In this document: positions 52,047 to 62,630 of the stretch, piece by piece | How positions within the stretch are numbered: position 1 is the first letter of the stretch | Layout of the letters: each line of letters begins with the position of its first letter | Origin: Nocardioides sp. L-11A | GTDB taxonomy: Bacteria; Actinomycetota; Actinomycetes; Propionibacteriales; Nocardioidaceae | Assembly: GCA_029961745.1 (NCBI GenBank) | Contig: CP124680.1 | Span: forward strand, 3,906,001 to 3,970,000 | Direction: 5' to 3' | Length of the DNA: 64,000 nucleotides | Position numbers and translations under genes: made by a program | The notes under the pieces: generated by a model | The model's input: the letters and a program-made list of their open reading frames with translations, nothing else | The model's database searches: none | What the model was told of the DNA's origin: nothing

Positions 52047-53668
52047 TCAGGCCTTTCGGAGGTCGGGGAGGCCGCTGTCGAGGCCGTGGGGACAGGGGGC
52101 GCCGATGCCGAGCGCCGCGGCTCCGAGCCGGCGGAACCACGACCCGGCGACCGCCGCGAGGGCGAAGGCGCCGACGAGGAGCATCCCGGGGATCGAGAAC
52201 AGCTCGGGCAGGCCCGCGCTGGCCGGGGCGGCGTCGGTGAGACTGCCCGACGGGGTTCCGCCCGCGGTCGGTATCCCGCTCGCGGGCGGCGGCACCGGCG
52301 CGACGGCCGACGGTACGCCGACCCCGCCTGCCGCGGGAGCGGGCGCCGCCTCGGGCGCGGCTGCCGGCGGGGCCGCCGCGTCCGGGGGCGGCGGCGCGAG
52401 GATCTCGATCGGCGGGACCGTGTCCACCTCGGCCTCGGCGATGCCGAGGGTGACGACCACCTTCGGGGCGAGGTTGGACAGTCCGGACACCACGCCCTTG
52501 AGCGGGCCGGCCTGGGCCGGGATCAGCTCGGCGAGCAGGTTGGTCGGCAATGCCTTGAGCAACGGGGCGAGCAGGTGGGTGTCGATGGTGATCCGCAGGC
52601 CCTCCGAGACGCTGGTGCCGGCATCGCCGTCGACGGTGCGGACCTGCTGGGGCACCTCGATGCTGACACCGAGGGCCTCGAGGGCGTCGAGCGGCAGCTT
52701 GTCGAGGCCGGGGATCGGCATGGTCTTGCCCATCGTGATCGCCCCGTCCGGGCCGATCCCGAACTCCTGGCCGGCGATCGCGAGCTTGCCCCACGTGGCC
52801 GAGCCGGTGGCCGTGCCGGTGGCGCCGTCCGAGGTCGACTTCGCGACCGTCTCGACGCCGCCGAGGGTGATCAGCCCGCCGAGGAGGCGGATCTCGCCGA
52901 GCGTGGCCCGGGAGACGCCGACGACCTTGCCCCGGGTGGCGTCCATCCGGCTGGTCGACACGTAGCCGTCGATGTCGACCAGCGCGGCGAGCTGCGGCGG
53001 CAGGCCGGGCGCGGCCGCGCGCGTCGTCCCGGCGGCCGAGCCGCCGCCGAGCCCACCGCCGAGCCCACCGCCGAGCCCACCGGTGAGCAGGCCGGTGACG
53101 CCGTTGAGCAGGTCCATCAGGCCGCTCTTCGTCCCCGGGTCCGCGACGGCGCCCTCGGGTCCGAGCACGGTGCCGTCGGGCGAGAAGCCGGTCTCGGCCG
53201 TCGCGGTCCTGTCGCCCGACGTCGTCGTCATGATCGCGCCCGGGATCGACTCGTCCTTCTGGGTCGGGGTGTCCCCGGGGAACTGGGAGTTGACCTGCAT
53301 CGGGTAGCCGCCGTCGGTGAGCGGGTTCGGCGGCAGCCCGAGCTGCTCGGCGAAGGTCTTCAGGCCCTCGCCGACCGGGTCGCCCGGCCAGAACAGGCTG
53401 GCCCGGCCGCGCGACTCTCCCGAGTCCGCCTTGACCTTGCTGTAGCCCATGTCGAACTCCAGTTGGGCCACGCCGGCGTCGACCGGGATCGGCAGGCTCG
53501 GCTCGAAGACCTCGACCCGGATCGGGGCCGACCAGGCCTGGGCCGTGTAGCCGCCGTACGCCGCCGCGGCACCGTCGTCGGCCGCGGCCGGTGACGCGAC
53601 GGGCCCGGTCGCCAGGAGGGCGAGGGAGCCGATCATGCCGCCGGTGACGAGGACCTTCGTGGGTTGTC

Positions 53669-53672
<4 letters not shown>
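52047..53672 (-). CDS. Large secreted/anchored envelope protein
   Basis: The 541-residue protein has a signal peptide (residues 1-31, ending SPAAA-DDG). A beta-rich body contains a GLGGG repeat (about 198-212). A Pro/Ala-rich linker (about 420-485) leads to a C-terminal membrane helix (about 496-515) with a basic tail. The body resembles the choice-of-anchor proteins that end in Pro-rich spacer plus helix. It overlaps the ATPase gene by ATGA, so it is co-expressed with the importer. Ligand unknown. Confidence 0.72.
53041..53080. repeat. 12-bp tandem repeat in the envelope protein
   Basis: About three copies of CCGAGCCCACCG encode the GLGGG repeat of the envelope protein. Copy number may vary. 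Confidence 0.65.
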
Positions 53673-54372
<700 letters not shown>

Positions 54373-54376
<4 letters not shown>

Positions 54377-55164
54377 CCGGGGCTCACCTCCTCCGCGACG
54401 GCCTGCATCGTGGTCGTGTCGCCGTCGCCCTCCGCGTAGCCCAGGTAGGCCCGCTGGACGTCGGGATCGGTCCGGATGTCGGCAGGGGTGCCCGAGGCGA
54501 TGATCTCGCCGAAGTCGAGCACGTGGATGTCGTGGCACACGCTCATCACCAGGTCCATGTCGTGCTCGACCATGAGGATCGAGCAGCCCTCCGCCGCGAG
54601 GTCGACGAGCAGTGCGCCGAAGGCGTCGGTCTCGGTCTCGTCGAGGCCCGACGACGGCTCGTCGAGGAGCAGCAGCTGGGGGTCGCCGGCCAGGCACCGG
54701 GCCAGCTCCAGCAGCCGCGCGGTCCCGGTCGGGATCGAGTCGGCCCGCTCGTCGGCGTACTCCGCGATGCCGACGCGGTCGAGCAGCACGTCGACGCCGA
54801 GGGTTCCGCGTCGGCCGCCGAACCAGGTGAGCGGCCCCCCGTGGATCTCGTGGGCGACCCGGACGTTGTCGCGCACCGACAGCGACCCGAACGCCTCGAG
54901 CCGCTGGAAGGTGCGCCCCACCCCGTGCCGGGCGCGGCGGTGCACCGGCCAGGAGGTCACGTCGCGGTCGCGGTAGTGGACCCGCCCCCTGGTGGGCCGC
55001 TGCAGGCCGGTGATCACGTTGAAGCAGGTCGTCTTGCCGGCGCCGTTGGGCCCGATCAGGCCGGTGATCACGCCCCGGTCCGCGGTGAAGGTCGCCCGGT
55101 TGACGGCGGTGACGCCGCCGAACCGGACGACGACGTCGTCGACCTCGAGGAGGGCCATGCTCAT
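54373..55164 (-). CDS. livG: ABC importer ATPase, LivG type
   Basis: The 263-residue ATPase has Walker A IGPNGAGKTT, Walker B LLLLDEPSSGL and the LivG markers GVGRTFQRLEAF and VEHDMDLVMSVC. Its signature motif is IPTGTARLLELARCL, where the first residues deviate from LSGGQ. Start chosen at MSMALLE, overlapping the permease stop (ATGA). Confidence 0.9.
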
Positions 55165-57194
55165 CTCACCTTCTCGATGACGATGGTGTCGGAGGTGTCG
55201 GAGGTGTCGGAGGTGTCGGAGGTGTCGGAGGCGTCGGAGGCGTCGGAGGCCGGGCGGCCCGGGACCTCGACCAGCGGTACGTCGACCGAGCCGTCCGTGC
55301 CGGCGACCGTCCCGCCGCGGGGCAGCAGTCCCTGCAGCCACGGCAGGTCCGGGGCGATCCGCTCCCGCAGCCAGCGGCCCACGCGGAACAGGTGGTTGGC
55401 GATCCCGTTGGGATCGCGGCCCAGCAGCACCGCCCCGAAGCCGATCACCGCGAACAGCAGCCCGGCCATGCCCGGCGACGCGGCCTGGAACTCGGGCAGC
55501 AGCATCAGCGCGACACCACCCAGCAGAGCGCCGGTGACCGAGGTGGCACCGAAGACGACGGCCAGCAGGAGCACCAGCAGGGACTGGAAGTAGAGGAAGT
55601 CGGCGGCACCGACCGTGCCGCGCAGGCCGGCGAAGAGCCCGCCCGCCAGGCCGGCGATGCCCGCCGACAGCGCGAACAGGCCGACCCGGAACCAGCGCAT
55701 GTCGAGCCCGAGGGTGCCGCAGGCCGAGGGGCTGTCGCGCATCGCGATCAGCAGTCGGCCCAGCGCGCCGCGGCGCAGCACGAGCAGGCCCAGCGAGAGC
55801 AGCACGAACGCCAGCACCATGAACCAGACGTAGGAGGTGTCCGACCCGATCCGCAGCCCGAGGATCGAGAGCCGCTCGGCGGCCAGGGTGCCGTTGAACT
55901 TGAACGCGAAGTCGGCGTTGAAGATCACCTTGTCCATGAGGACGGCGAACGCCATCGTCGACAGCGCGAGGTAGAGCCCGGTCAGCCGCAGCACCGGCAG
56001 CGCCACGAGCGCGCCGACCGCGGCGGCGATCAGCGCGGAGACGAGCAGCCCGAAGAGGTTCGGCTCGTCGAGCTTGGCGTAGGCGAGCGCGCCGACCCCC
56101 GCGAAGGTGAACTGCGCGAGCGAGACGTGACCGCCGTACCCGGTGAGCAGCACCAGCGAGAGCATCACCATCGCGTACGTCGCCGCGACGCCGATCAGCA
56201 GCACCTGGTTGGGCGCGACCACGTTGACGAGCAGCAGTGCCACCACCAGCAGGCCGGCGCCGGAGCCGATCGAGGTGCGCATCGTGGGGACGGGCGCGGT
56301 GACGATGCCCTTGACCTGGCCGATCCGCAGCTGCGCCTGCGGCATCAGCACCACGATCGCGAACAGGAAGAGCGCCGGGATCACCGCGCGGAAGGAGTTG
56401 AGGAAGCCGTCCTTGGGGAGGTAGGCGACCGCGAGCGACTCCAGCACGCCGAGGAACATGGCGCCGGCGAAGGTCATCGGCAGGCTCTTGAGCCGGCCGA
56501 GCATGGCGGCGGCGTAGGCGTTGATGACGAGCAGGGTCAGGCCGTAGTAGTCGAGCAGCACGACCGGCGCCAGCAGGATGCCGCCGAGGGCCGCGAGCGA
56601 CATCCCGATCGCCCAGGACATCGCGGCCACCCGGTCGGGCTTGCCGCCGAACAGCTTGAGCAGCTCGGGGTTGTCGACCGAGGCGCGCATCGCCGTCCCG
56701 ATCCGGGTGCGGCCGAGCAGCAGGTAGAGGCCGAAGGCCACCGCGATCGCGCAGAGGAGGGTGACCAGTTGGTGGGCGGTGACATAGGTGCCGCCGACGT
56801 TCCAGCTGGTGTCGGGCCAGAACGGCAGCAGCGCGCGCGGCTCCGGCGGCCAGATCTGCTGGGCCAGCCCGATCAGCCCGACCAGCAGGCCGACCGTCAC
56901 GACGAGCGCCACCGACACCGGTCCCTCGCCGAGGCCGCGGGTCACGAAGCGCTGGATGAACCAGCCGATCGCCGGCGCCACGACGCCGAGCACCAGGATC
57001 AGCGACAGCACGGTCGGCATGCCCTGGCGCTGGGTGAAGTCCCAGAACACGAAGGACAGGAACATCCCGAACGCGCCGTGGGCGATGTTGAACACCCGGG
57101 TGGTCGTGTAGGTCAGCACCAGGCCGCTCGCCATGATCGCGTACGCCGCGCCCGTGAACAGGCCCAGCAGCACGTAGGCGAAGAGGGAGCCCAC
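55161..57194 (-). CDS. Fused LivH-LivM permease with SDT-repeat tail
   Basis: The 677-residue membrane protein. Residues 1-290 are LivH-like (SLFAYVLLGLFTGAAYAIMASGLVL; NIAHGAFGMF) and about 305-620 LivM-like (LLTGYGGHVSLAQFTFAGVGA; GLYLALSTMAFAV). These are normally two proteins. The tail ends with seven SDT/SDA repeats and IVIEKVR. The GTG start lies 2 nt after the binding-protein stop. An importer of branched-chain amino acids, urea or similar. Confidence 0.85.
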   Translation of the reverse strand: MGSLFAYVLLGLFTGAAYAIMASGLVLTYTTTRVFNIAHGAFGMFLSFVFWDFTQRQGMPTVLSLILVLGVVAPAIGWFIQRFVTRGLGEGPVSVALVVTVGLLVGLIGLAQQIWPPEPRALLPFWPDTSWNVGGTYVTAHQLVTLLCAIAVAFGLYLLLGRTRIGTAMRASVDNPELLKLFGGKPDRVAAMSWAIGMSLAALGGILLAPVVLLDYYGLTLLVINAYAAAMLGRLKSLPMTFAGAMFLGVLESLAVAYLPKDGFLNSFRAVIPALFLFAIVVLMPQAQLRIGQVKGIVTAPVPTMRTSIGSGAGLLVVALLLVNVVAPNQVLLIGVAATYAMVMLSLVLLTGYGGHVSLAQFTFAGVGALAYAKLDEPNLFGLLVSALIAAAVGALVALPVLRLTGLYLALSTMAFAVLMDKVIFNADFAFKFNGTLAAERLSILGLRIGSDTSYVWFMVLAFVLLSLGLLVLRRGALGRLLIAMRDSPSACGTLGLDMRWFRVGLFALSAGIAGLAGGLFAGLRGTVGAADFLYFQSLLVLLLAVVFGATSVTGALLGGVALMLLPEFQAASPGMAGLLFAVIGFGAVLLGRDPNGIANHLFRVGRWLRERIAPDLPWLQGLLPRGGTVAGTDGSVDVPLVEVPGRPASDASDASDTSDTSDTSDTSDTIVIEKVR
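55186..55248. repeat. Seven 9-bp repeats at the permease C-terminus
   Basis: Five GTGTCGGAG and two GCGTCGGAG units in a row encode the Ser-Asp-Thr/Ala tail of the fused permease. The near-identical DNA units suggest recent slippage. Confidence 0.85.
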
Positions 57195-57196
57195 GA

Positions 57197-58684
57197 TCAG
57201 CCTCCGACGCCGGAGTCGACGACGCCGCCGCACATGTAGTCGCCCGGCGAGACCTGCTGCCACCGGCCTCCGGTGTACTGGATGACCTTCAGGCACGGCG
57301 GCGAGCTCGGCGTCGAGAGGTTCATCGCGGTGTGCGCGCCGTTGCCCGTCCAGGCGGTCGTCGCCTTGAACGCCCCGACCAGGGACTCCCGGCTCAGCTT
57401 GCCGCCCAGCGAGATCGCCTTCTCCACGAACAGCCGGGCCGCCGACCAGGCGTAGAGCCCGTAGTAGTTGGGGATGGCGCCCGGCTTCACCTGCTGCAGC
57501 CAGGACAGGTACAGCTGCACCTCGGCGTTCTTGGTGTTCTCGAAGAGGTCGTTGGCCGCGTAGACGTAGGTGCCCTCCGCCGCGGCCCCCGCCTGCTGGA
57601 CGTACCGCTTGTCGTAGATGGTCGGGTCCTGCAGGAAGAAGTCCGGCTTGAAGCCCTGCTGGGCCATGGCCTGCTGCAGCTTGACCGTGTTCTGGTAGGG
57701 CCCCTGGTAGGCGACCGCCCGCACGCCCTTGTCCTTCATCTGCTGGACGTACGGCGCGAAGTTGAACTCCGCGACGTCGATGCCCTGCAGGTAGGTGACC
57801 TTCCAGCCGGCGCCCTTCTCGTAGCCGGCGGCCATGCTCTTGGAGTTGACCGGCGCGGCGCCGGCGTTGATGTAGAGGACGGCGGCGTTCTTGACGGCGT
57901 CGGGGAACTTCTGCGCCAGCCACTTCGAGGCCGCGTCGGGGATCAGGTTGGTGCGGATCGAGTACGCGCCGAAGCACGACTTGCACGACTGGCGCTCCGG
58001 GTTGACGATCGTCGAGCGGATGTCGGGCAGCCCGCAGGAGTCGGCCGTGGCCGCGCCGCCGGAGTCGAAGGCCGACATCGAGCCGACGGCCGCGAAGGCA
58101 TCGCTGCAGGCCTTGACGTAGGCCTGCTGGTCGGCGCCGGCGTCGGCCCGGCTGTCGAGGTTGACCAGGGACAGCTTGCGGCCGCAGATGGTGTTCTGCG
58201 AGTTGAAGTACTCCACATAGGCCCGTGTCGCCTGCTGCGCCGACTCGAAGATGCCGGGCACCGGGCCGGAGATGTCCGAGACGTTCGCCAGCGTGATCGT
58301 GCTGTCGGTGATGCCGGTCTGGTTCTTGAAGCCCTCACAGGAGGCGGCCTTGGTGCCGCCCGTCGGCGAGCCCTTGCCCTTGGACTTGCCCCCGCCGCCG
58401 GCCGCGGCGCCGGGGTCGGCGGCCCCGTCCCCGGTCGGCGCACCGGGGTCGCCCACCGCGCCGGGCACGGGCGCGTCTCCCCCGGCCGGTACGTCGCCCG
58501 CGATCGGGGCATCGCCGGCCGGCAGCCCGGTGTCGCCGGTCGTGCCGGAGCCGGCCCCCGTCGTACCGCCCTGGCCGCTGGCCTTCGCGACGGTCGCCGG
58601 GTCGAGTTGGGAACCGCAGGCCGTCAGCGCCACCAGGACCAGGGCGACGCCCGCGGTCCGGCGCAAGCGGGTGCGCGTGCTCAT
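57197..58684 (-). CDS. Substrate-binding lipoprotein, Leu/Ile/Val-type
   Basis: The 495-residue lipoprotein has lipobox LTAC with Cys23, then a Gly/Pro/Asp-rich spacer (about 35-105) and a periplasmic-binding-type-1 domain (ITLANVSDISGPVPGIFES at its start). The last part has CLKVIQYTGGRWQQV and two Cys near the end. It would deliver a ligand to the LivHM-LivGF importer. Substrate class not certain; relatives bind amino acids or small carboxylates. The ATG was preferred over two GTGs just upstream. Confidence 0.85.
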   Translation of the reverse strand: MSTRTRLRRTAGVALVLVALTACGSQLDPATVAKASGQGGTTGAGSGTTGDTGLPAGDAPIAGDVPAGGDAPVPGAVGDPGAPTGDGAADPGAAAGGGGKSKGKGSPTGGTKAASCEGFKNQTGITDSTITLANVSDISGPVPGIFESAQQATRAYVEYFNSQNTICGRKLSLVNLDSRADAGADQQAYVKACSDAFAAVGSMSAFDSGGAATADSCGLPDIRSTIVNPERQSCKSCFGAYSIRTNLIPDAASKWLAQKFPDAVKNAAVLYINAGAAPVNSKSMAAGYEKGAGWKVTYLQGIDVAEFNFAPYVQQMKDKGVRAVAYQGPYQNTVKLQQAMAQQGFKPDFFLQDPTIYDKRYVQQAGAAAEGTYVYAANDLFENTKNAEVQLYLSWLQQVKPGAIPNYYGLYAWSAARLFVEKAISLGGKLSRESLVGAFKATTAWTGNGAHTAMNLSTPSSPPCLKVIQYTGGRWQQVSPGDYMCGGVVDSGVGG

Positions 58685-58847
58685 CACCACTGGTCAGCCA
58701 CCTACTCCTGAGTTGACGACCGGGTTCGTCACGCCGACCGGTCGACGCGGCCGTCGCGCACGTGCGGATCGGGGCATGCGTCGCCTCTCGGGGTGAGCAC
58801 CACGGGTCGCCGGCCCGGGCGGGCCGTTGCGGGACCAACGAGCCGCC

Positions 58848-58863
58848 TGTGACTCAGGTCACG
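58848..58863. promoter_or_regulatory. Palindrome TGTGACTCAGGTCACG, second copy
   Basis: This is the same perfect 14-nt core as at 149-162, in the divergent gap between the binding-protein gene and the DUF6174 lipoprotein gene (100 nt before its ATG). TGTGA-N6-TCAC fits CRP/GlxR; TGAC-N4-GTCA fits BldD. Confidence 0.5.
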
Positions 58864-58962
58864 GCCGGAACTGCAACTTGTTCCAGTTCCGCGCGGCGGA
58901 CCCGCCAGCCCGACCCGGGTGGGTGGGGGAACCGATCGGCGTGGTGGGACGTCCCAGGCATC

Positions 58963-59481
58963 ATGAGCACCATGCGTTCCACCGCCGCCCTCGCCGCCCT
59001 GGTCGTCCCCCTGCTGCTGACCGCCGCGGCCTGCAGCAAGGAGTCCGACCGCGCCGCGGACCGGACGACGGCCTCGGCGAGCCCCAGCTCCGACGCGACC
59101 GCGCCGACGACGCCGACGACCGGCTCACCCGGCACCGCGTCCTTCCCCGGCTACGGCCCGCGGGACTACAGCTACCACCTCGAGGTGCTCTGCTACTGCC
59201 CCCAGGTCGGGACGGTCGAGGTCGTCGTGCGCGACGGCGAGGTCACCGAGGCGACCTCCCTCGACGGTCCCACCGCCGGCCGCGCGGCGCCCGACTTCGC
59301 CCGGCTCACCATCGACGAGATCATCGCCATGGCCAACGACCCGCAGGTCGCCAAGGCGAAGGTGGACTGGCCCGAGGGCCAGGACCACCCCAGCTCGGTG
59401 ATGCTCGACCGGATCGCCCAGGCCGTCGACGACGAGGTGACCTACACGATCAAGGACGTGGTGGTCAGCCCCGCCGGGTGA
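58963..59481 (+). CDS. DUF6174-type lipoprotein
   Basis: The 172-residue protein has lipobox TAAAC with Cys24, then a Thr/Ser/Pro spacer (about 30-60). The domain begins with DYSYHLEVLCYCP, where the CYC pair is a family mark, and ends DDEVTYTIKDVVV. Function unknown. Its 3' end overlaps the convergent rhomboid-like/lysyltransferase-like gene by 17 nt. Confidence 0.8.
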   Translation: MSTMRSTAALAALVVPLLLTAAACSKESDRAADRTTASASPSSDATAPTTPTTGSPGTASFPGYGPRDYSYHLEVLCYCPQVGTVEVVVRDGEVTEATSLDGPTAGRAAPDFARLTIDEIIAMANDPQVAKAKVDWPEGQDHPSSVMLDRIAQAVDDEVTYTIKDVVVSPAG

Positions 59482-61558
59482 ACGACAGCGACAGCAGCTG
59501 GCCCAGCGTGGCGTCGGCGAGGTACGCGCGGCCGATGGCCAGGCCCGCGAACGGCAGCATCCCCTCGTCCTCGACGAGCAGGTAGAGCGGCTCGTAGCGC
59601 GGCTGGAACTTCGCCTTGAATGCCTGGAGCGAGCGGAAGCCGTAGTACGGCTCGAGCATCTCCCCCATCCGGTCGAGCATGGTGTCGACCACGCCCTGGT
59701 CGGCCGACTCGTCCTCGCGGGCGTTGGCCAGCGGCGCCCCCGACAGCGACACCACGGCGTACCCCTGCTCCTGGAACTGCAGGCACGACCCGGCGATGAG
59801 CAGCTCCATCGCGTAGCGGAAGCCGCCCGGCAACCGGCGCATCAGGTCGAGGGTCCACCCCGCGACCCCGCCGCCGGGGCCGTGGATCGGCATCCAGCTG
59901 GTCACGCCGTGCACGGTCATGTCGGGGTCGACGGCGACGGCGATCCACACGTCGGGGTCGGCCGCCTCCTCGAGTCCACCGAGGGTGAAGCCCATCTCCG
60001 GCAGGCTCTTCTCGTGCACCCACTCGTCGCAGATCGCGGCCACCTGCACCCGGATGCTGCGCGGGGCGTCCGCGAGCCGGTACAGACTCACGCCGATGCC
60101 GTTCTTCTCCGCCTGGTTGAAGGCCGAGCGGACGTCCTGCCACTTCTTCCCGCGGAACGTGAGCTCCGGCAGGTCGATGATCGCCTCCTCGGCCACCTGG
60201 ACCGCCATCCAGCCGCGGTCCCGGGCCCAGGCGGCGAGGTCGGGGCTGCTGCTGAACAGGCAGGGGGTGGCGCCGCCTTCGCGGACGGCGGCGACGAACT
60301 CGTCGGCGACCGTGGTCGGCGCGGCCGAGCCGGCGATCGGGTCGCACAGTCCGATGGCGACGCCGGAGGTCAGGCGGTAGGCGACGGCGCCGTCGGTGCT
60401 GCCGAACCACCAGGAGTTCTGCGGCCAGGTCGTCATCCACGACAGCCGGTTGGCCGAGCCGTGGCCGACCAGCAGGTCCCGGGCACGCTGGCGGTGGGCG
60501 TCGGTCGGCAGCGCCCCGATCCGGCGCGGACTCGCCGTCCGCAGGCCGCGGCGGCCCGGGTTGCGGAAGGCGTGCCGGCCCCACACCAGGATGCCGAGAC
60601 CGGTCGAGTCGAGGACCACGCTCAGCCAGAGCAGGCCGCTGCTGTCGGCCTGACCGGCGAGCACGAAGCCGATCGTGACGACCTCGCCCAGCCAGGTCAG
60701 GCCGGTGAGGACCACCGCCACCCGCCACCAGGTACGCCGGCCGCGGCCCAGCCCCTGCGCGATGACGAGGTCCGTCGCGACCAGGACGAGCACCCACCAC
60801 CACGACTGCGGATCACCGCCGACCCGGCCGAAGGGCCCCTCCCGGTCCGAGAGCTGGGCGATCAGGGTCACCACCGCGCTCAACCAGAAGAAGCCGGCGG
60901 CGCCCAGCCGCAGGTCCTGGCGGGTCAGGGCGGGACGCAGCAGGCCCCGCAGCGGAGCGGGGCGGCGGCCGACGACCCACGGACCGGCGAGGAGACCGGC
61001 GACGACGGCGACCAGGTGCTCGACGTCGTACAGGAAGCCGAGGAAGGTCAGCGAGGTCAGCGTGTAGGCGAGCAGCGCGCCACGGACCCGTCCACGCCAG
61101 GGCCGGCGCAGGCCGGCACTGGCCACCATGGCCGCGAACATCCCACCGGCACTGAACCCCAGGTCGAGATCGTCGGCGATCTCGCGCGCCCAGACCCAGT
61201 CCGTCGTCGCCAGCGCCCGCACCGACAGGCAGCCCACCGTGACACCGACGAGCTGCCCGGCGACCACGCAGAGTCCCGCGACCCTCGTGCCCAGGCGCCA
61301 TTCGGCGAGCCCGGACAGCAGCACGAAGAAGCCGACGACCACCGGGTACTGCCACGGCGCGAGCGCGAAGAAGGGACCCGTCAGCAGCGTCCACCAGCGG
61401 CCCTCTGCCAGCGCCTGCGGACCATAGGCGACGTCGGCGAGCCAGTCCTTCGACTCCAGGGGCGACCACAGCGATCCGGTCACCAGCCCGAGCGCCAGGA
61501 TCGCGCCGGCGACCGCGAGCGTGAACGGGATCCGCCGCACCGCAGCACTCAGCGTCAT
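59465..61558 (-). CDS. Rhomboid-like/lysyltransferase-like protein, longer paralogue
   Basis: The 697-residue paralogue of 46632-48332. The N-terminal rhomboid-like domain keeps GRWWTLLTGP, the Ser motif GFSAGGM and the His motif VEHLVAVVAG. An extra block of about four membrane helices (about 215-335) is inserted before the DUF2156 domain (NRLSWMTTWPQ; FRGKKWQDVRSAFNQA; DLMRRLPGGFRYA; FRSLQAFKAKF). The insertion makes it resemble full MprF more closely. It probably adds an amino acid to a membrane lipid. Confidence 0.8.
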   Translation of the reverse strand: MTLSAAVRRIPFTLAVAGAILALGLVTGSLWSPLESKDWLADVAYGPQALAEGRWWTLLTGPFFALAPWQYPVVVGFFVLLSGLAEWRLGTRVAGLCVVAGQLVGVTVGCLSVRALATTDWVWAREIADDLDLGFSAGGMFAAMVASAGLRRPWRGRVRGALLAYTLTSLTFLGFLYDVEHLVAVVAGLLAGPWVVGRRPAPLRGLLRPALTRQDLRLGAAGFFWLSAVVTLIAQLSDREGPFGRVGGDPQSWWWVLVLVATDLVIAQGLGRGRRTWWRVAVVLTGLTWLGEVVTIGFVLAGQADSSGLLWLSVVLDSTGLGILVWGRHAFRNPGRRGLRTASPRRIGALPTDAHRQRARDLLVGHGSANRLSWMTTWPQNSWWFGSTDGAVAYRLTSGVAIGLCDPIAGSAAPTTVADEFVAAVREGGATPCLFSSSPDLAAWARDRGWMAVQVAEEAIIDLPELTFRGKKWQDVRSAFNQAEKNGIGVSLYRLADAPRSIRVQVAAICDEWVHEKSLPEMGFTLGGLEEAADPDVWIAVAVDPDMTVHGVTSWMPIHGPGGGVAGWTLDLMRRLPGGFRYAMELLIAGSCLQFQEQGYAVVSLSGAPLANAREDESADQGVVDTMLDRMGEMLEPYYGFRSLQAFKAKFQPRYEPLYLLVEDEGMLPFAGLAIGRAYLADATLGQLLSLSFTRRG

Positions 61559-61577
61559 GAGCGGAGGGTACGGCGGA

Positions 61578-62630
61578 TCAGCGCGGGACGAGCGTCCAGT
61601 AGTCCAGGTCGAGCAGGACGCCGGGGGCGTACTTGCCGTCCTCGCCGCGCAGCGTCATCGAGGTGTCGCGGCCCGTGGTCGCGACCAGCCGCAGCCGCAG
61701 CGCACCCACTCCCGGGGCACCGGTCTCGGCCTTCTCGAGGACCTCGGACCAGGCATAGACCGTGTCGCCCGCGAACGCCGGCGCCGTGTGCGCGCCTGCG
61801 TTGATGGCCGCGATCAGCTGCGCGTTGGCGAGTCCGTTGAACGACAGCGCCCGGGCCATCGAGATGATGTGGCCGCCGTACACGAGGTTGCGGCCGTCGG
61901 GGCGCGCCTCCTTGTTGAAGTGCACCTTGGCGGTGTTCTGCCACAGCCGGGTGGCCTGCTGGTGCTCGGACTCGGTCAGCGTGACGCCGTCGACGTGGTC
62001 GATCCGCTCCCCCACGACATAGTCGTCGAAGCGGTGCGGCTCGCCCGCCGCCGCGAAGTCGTACGCCGAGAAGTCGAGTCCGTCGGGCACCACGAGGTCG
62101 GCCGCAGCGACCGCCGGGGCCAACTCGGGCACGACGGTCTCCGGCGCGGGCGACTCGACATCGCGCTTGTGCACCATCACCCAGCGGGCCCAGTCCAGGG
62201 CGACCTCGCCGCGCTGGTTGGTGGCGGTCGAGCGGACGTAGACCACGCCGCTCCTGCCGTTGGAGTTCTGCTTGAGGCCGATCACCTCGGAGCTGGTGCT
62301 GAGCGTGTCGCCCGGAACCACCGCACGGTGGAAGCGGCACTCGGCGTACCCGAGGTTGGCGACGGCGTTGAGCGAGACGTCGGGGACGGTCTTGCCGAAC
62401 GCGATGTGGAAGGCGACCAGCTCCTCGACCGGGTGCCCTGTCCCGTCCGCCGCGGCGAGGCCGACCGAGGCCGCGAACACCGCCGACGAGGGCACCGCGA
62501 ACCGGGTCGGGTAGAGCGAGCCGTAGACGGCCCGGTCCCCCTCGGTCACCGTGCGCGGGGTGGCGTGCCGGATAACCTGCCCGACGGCGAAGTCCTCGAA
62601 GAAGTTCCCGGGGTTGGTCTTGTCGGTCAC
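61578..62630 (-). CDS. MaoC-family hydratase, mesaconyl-CoA hydratase-like
   Basis: The 350-residue double hot-dog enzyme. Motifs NPGNFFEDF, HATPRTVTEGD, VFAASVGL, FGKTVPDVSLNAVANLGYAE, PGDTLSTSSEVIGLKQNSN and VVYVRST closely follow mesaconyl-CoA hydratases of the ethylmalonyl-CoA pathway. GHI near residue 254 is the second-domain counterpart. The neighbouring acyl-CoA dehydrogenase fits the preceding step. The GTG start overlaps its stop. Other MaoC hydratase roles cannot be excluded. Confidence 0.7.
   Translation of the reverse strand: MTDKTNPGNFFEDFAVGQVIRHATPRTVTEGDRAVYGSLYPTRFAVPSSAVFAASVGLAAADGTGHPVEELVAFHIAFGKTVPDVSLNAVANLGYAECRFHRAVVPGDTLSTSSEVIGLKQNSNGRSGVVYVRSTATNQRGEVALDWARWVMVHKRDVESPAPETVVPELAPAVAAADLVVPDGLDFSAYDFAAAGEPHRFDDYVVGERIDHVDGVTLTESEHQQATRLWQNTAKVHFNKEARPDGRNLVYGGHIISMARALSFNGLANAQLIAAINAGAHTAPAFAGDTVYAWSEVLEKAETGAPGVGALRLRLVATTGRDTSMTLRGEDGKYAPGVLLDLDYWTLVPR

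Noticed and set aside
55186-55248. CRISPR-like repetition
   Set aside because: The 9-bp units are directly adjacent, without spacers, inside a coding frame. They are a microsatellite-type repeat.
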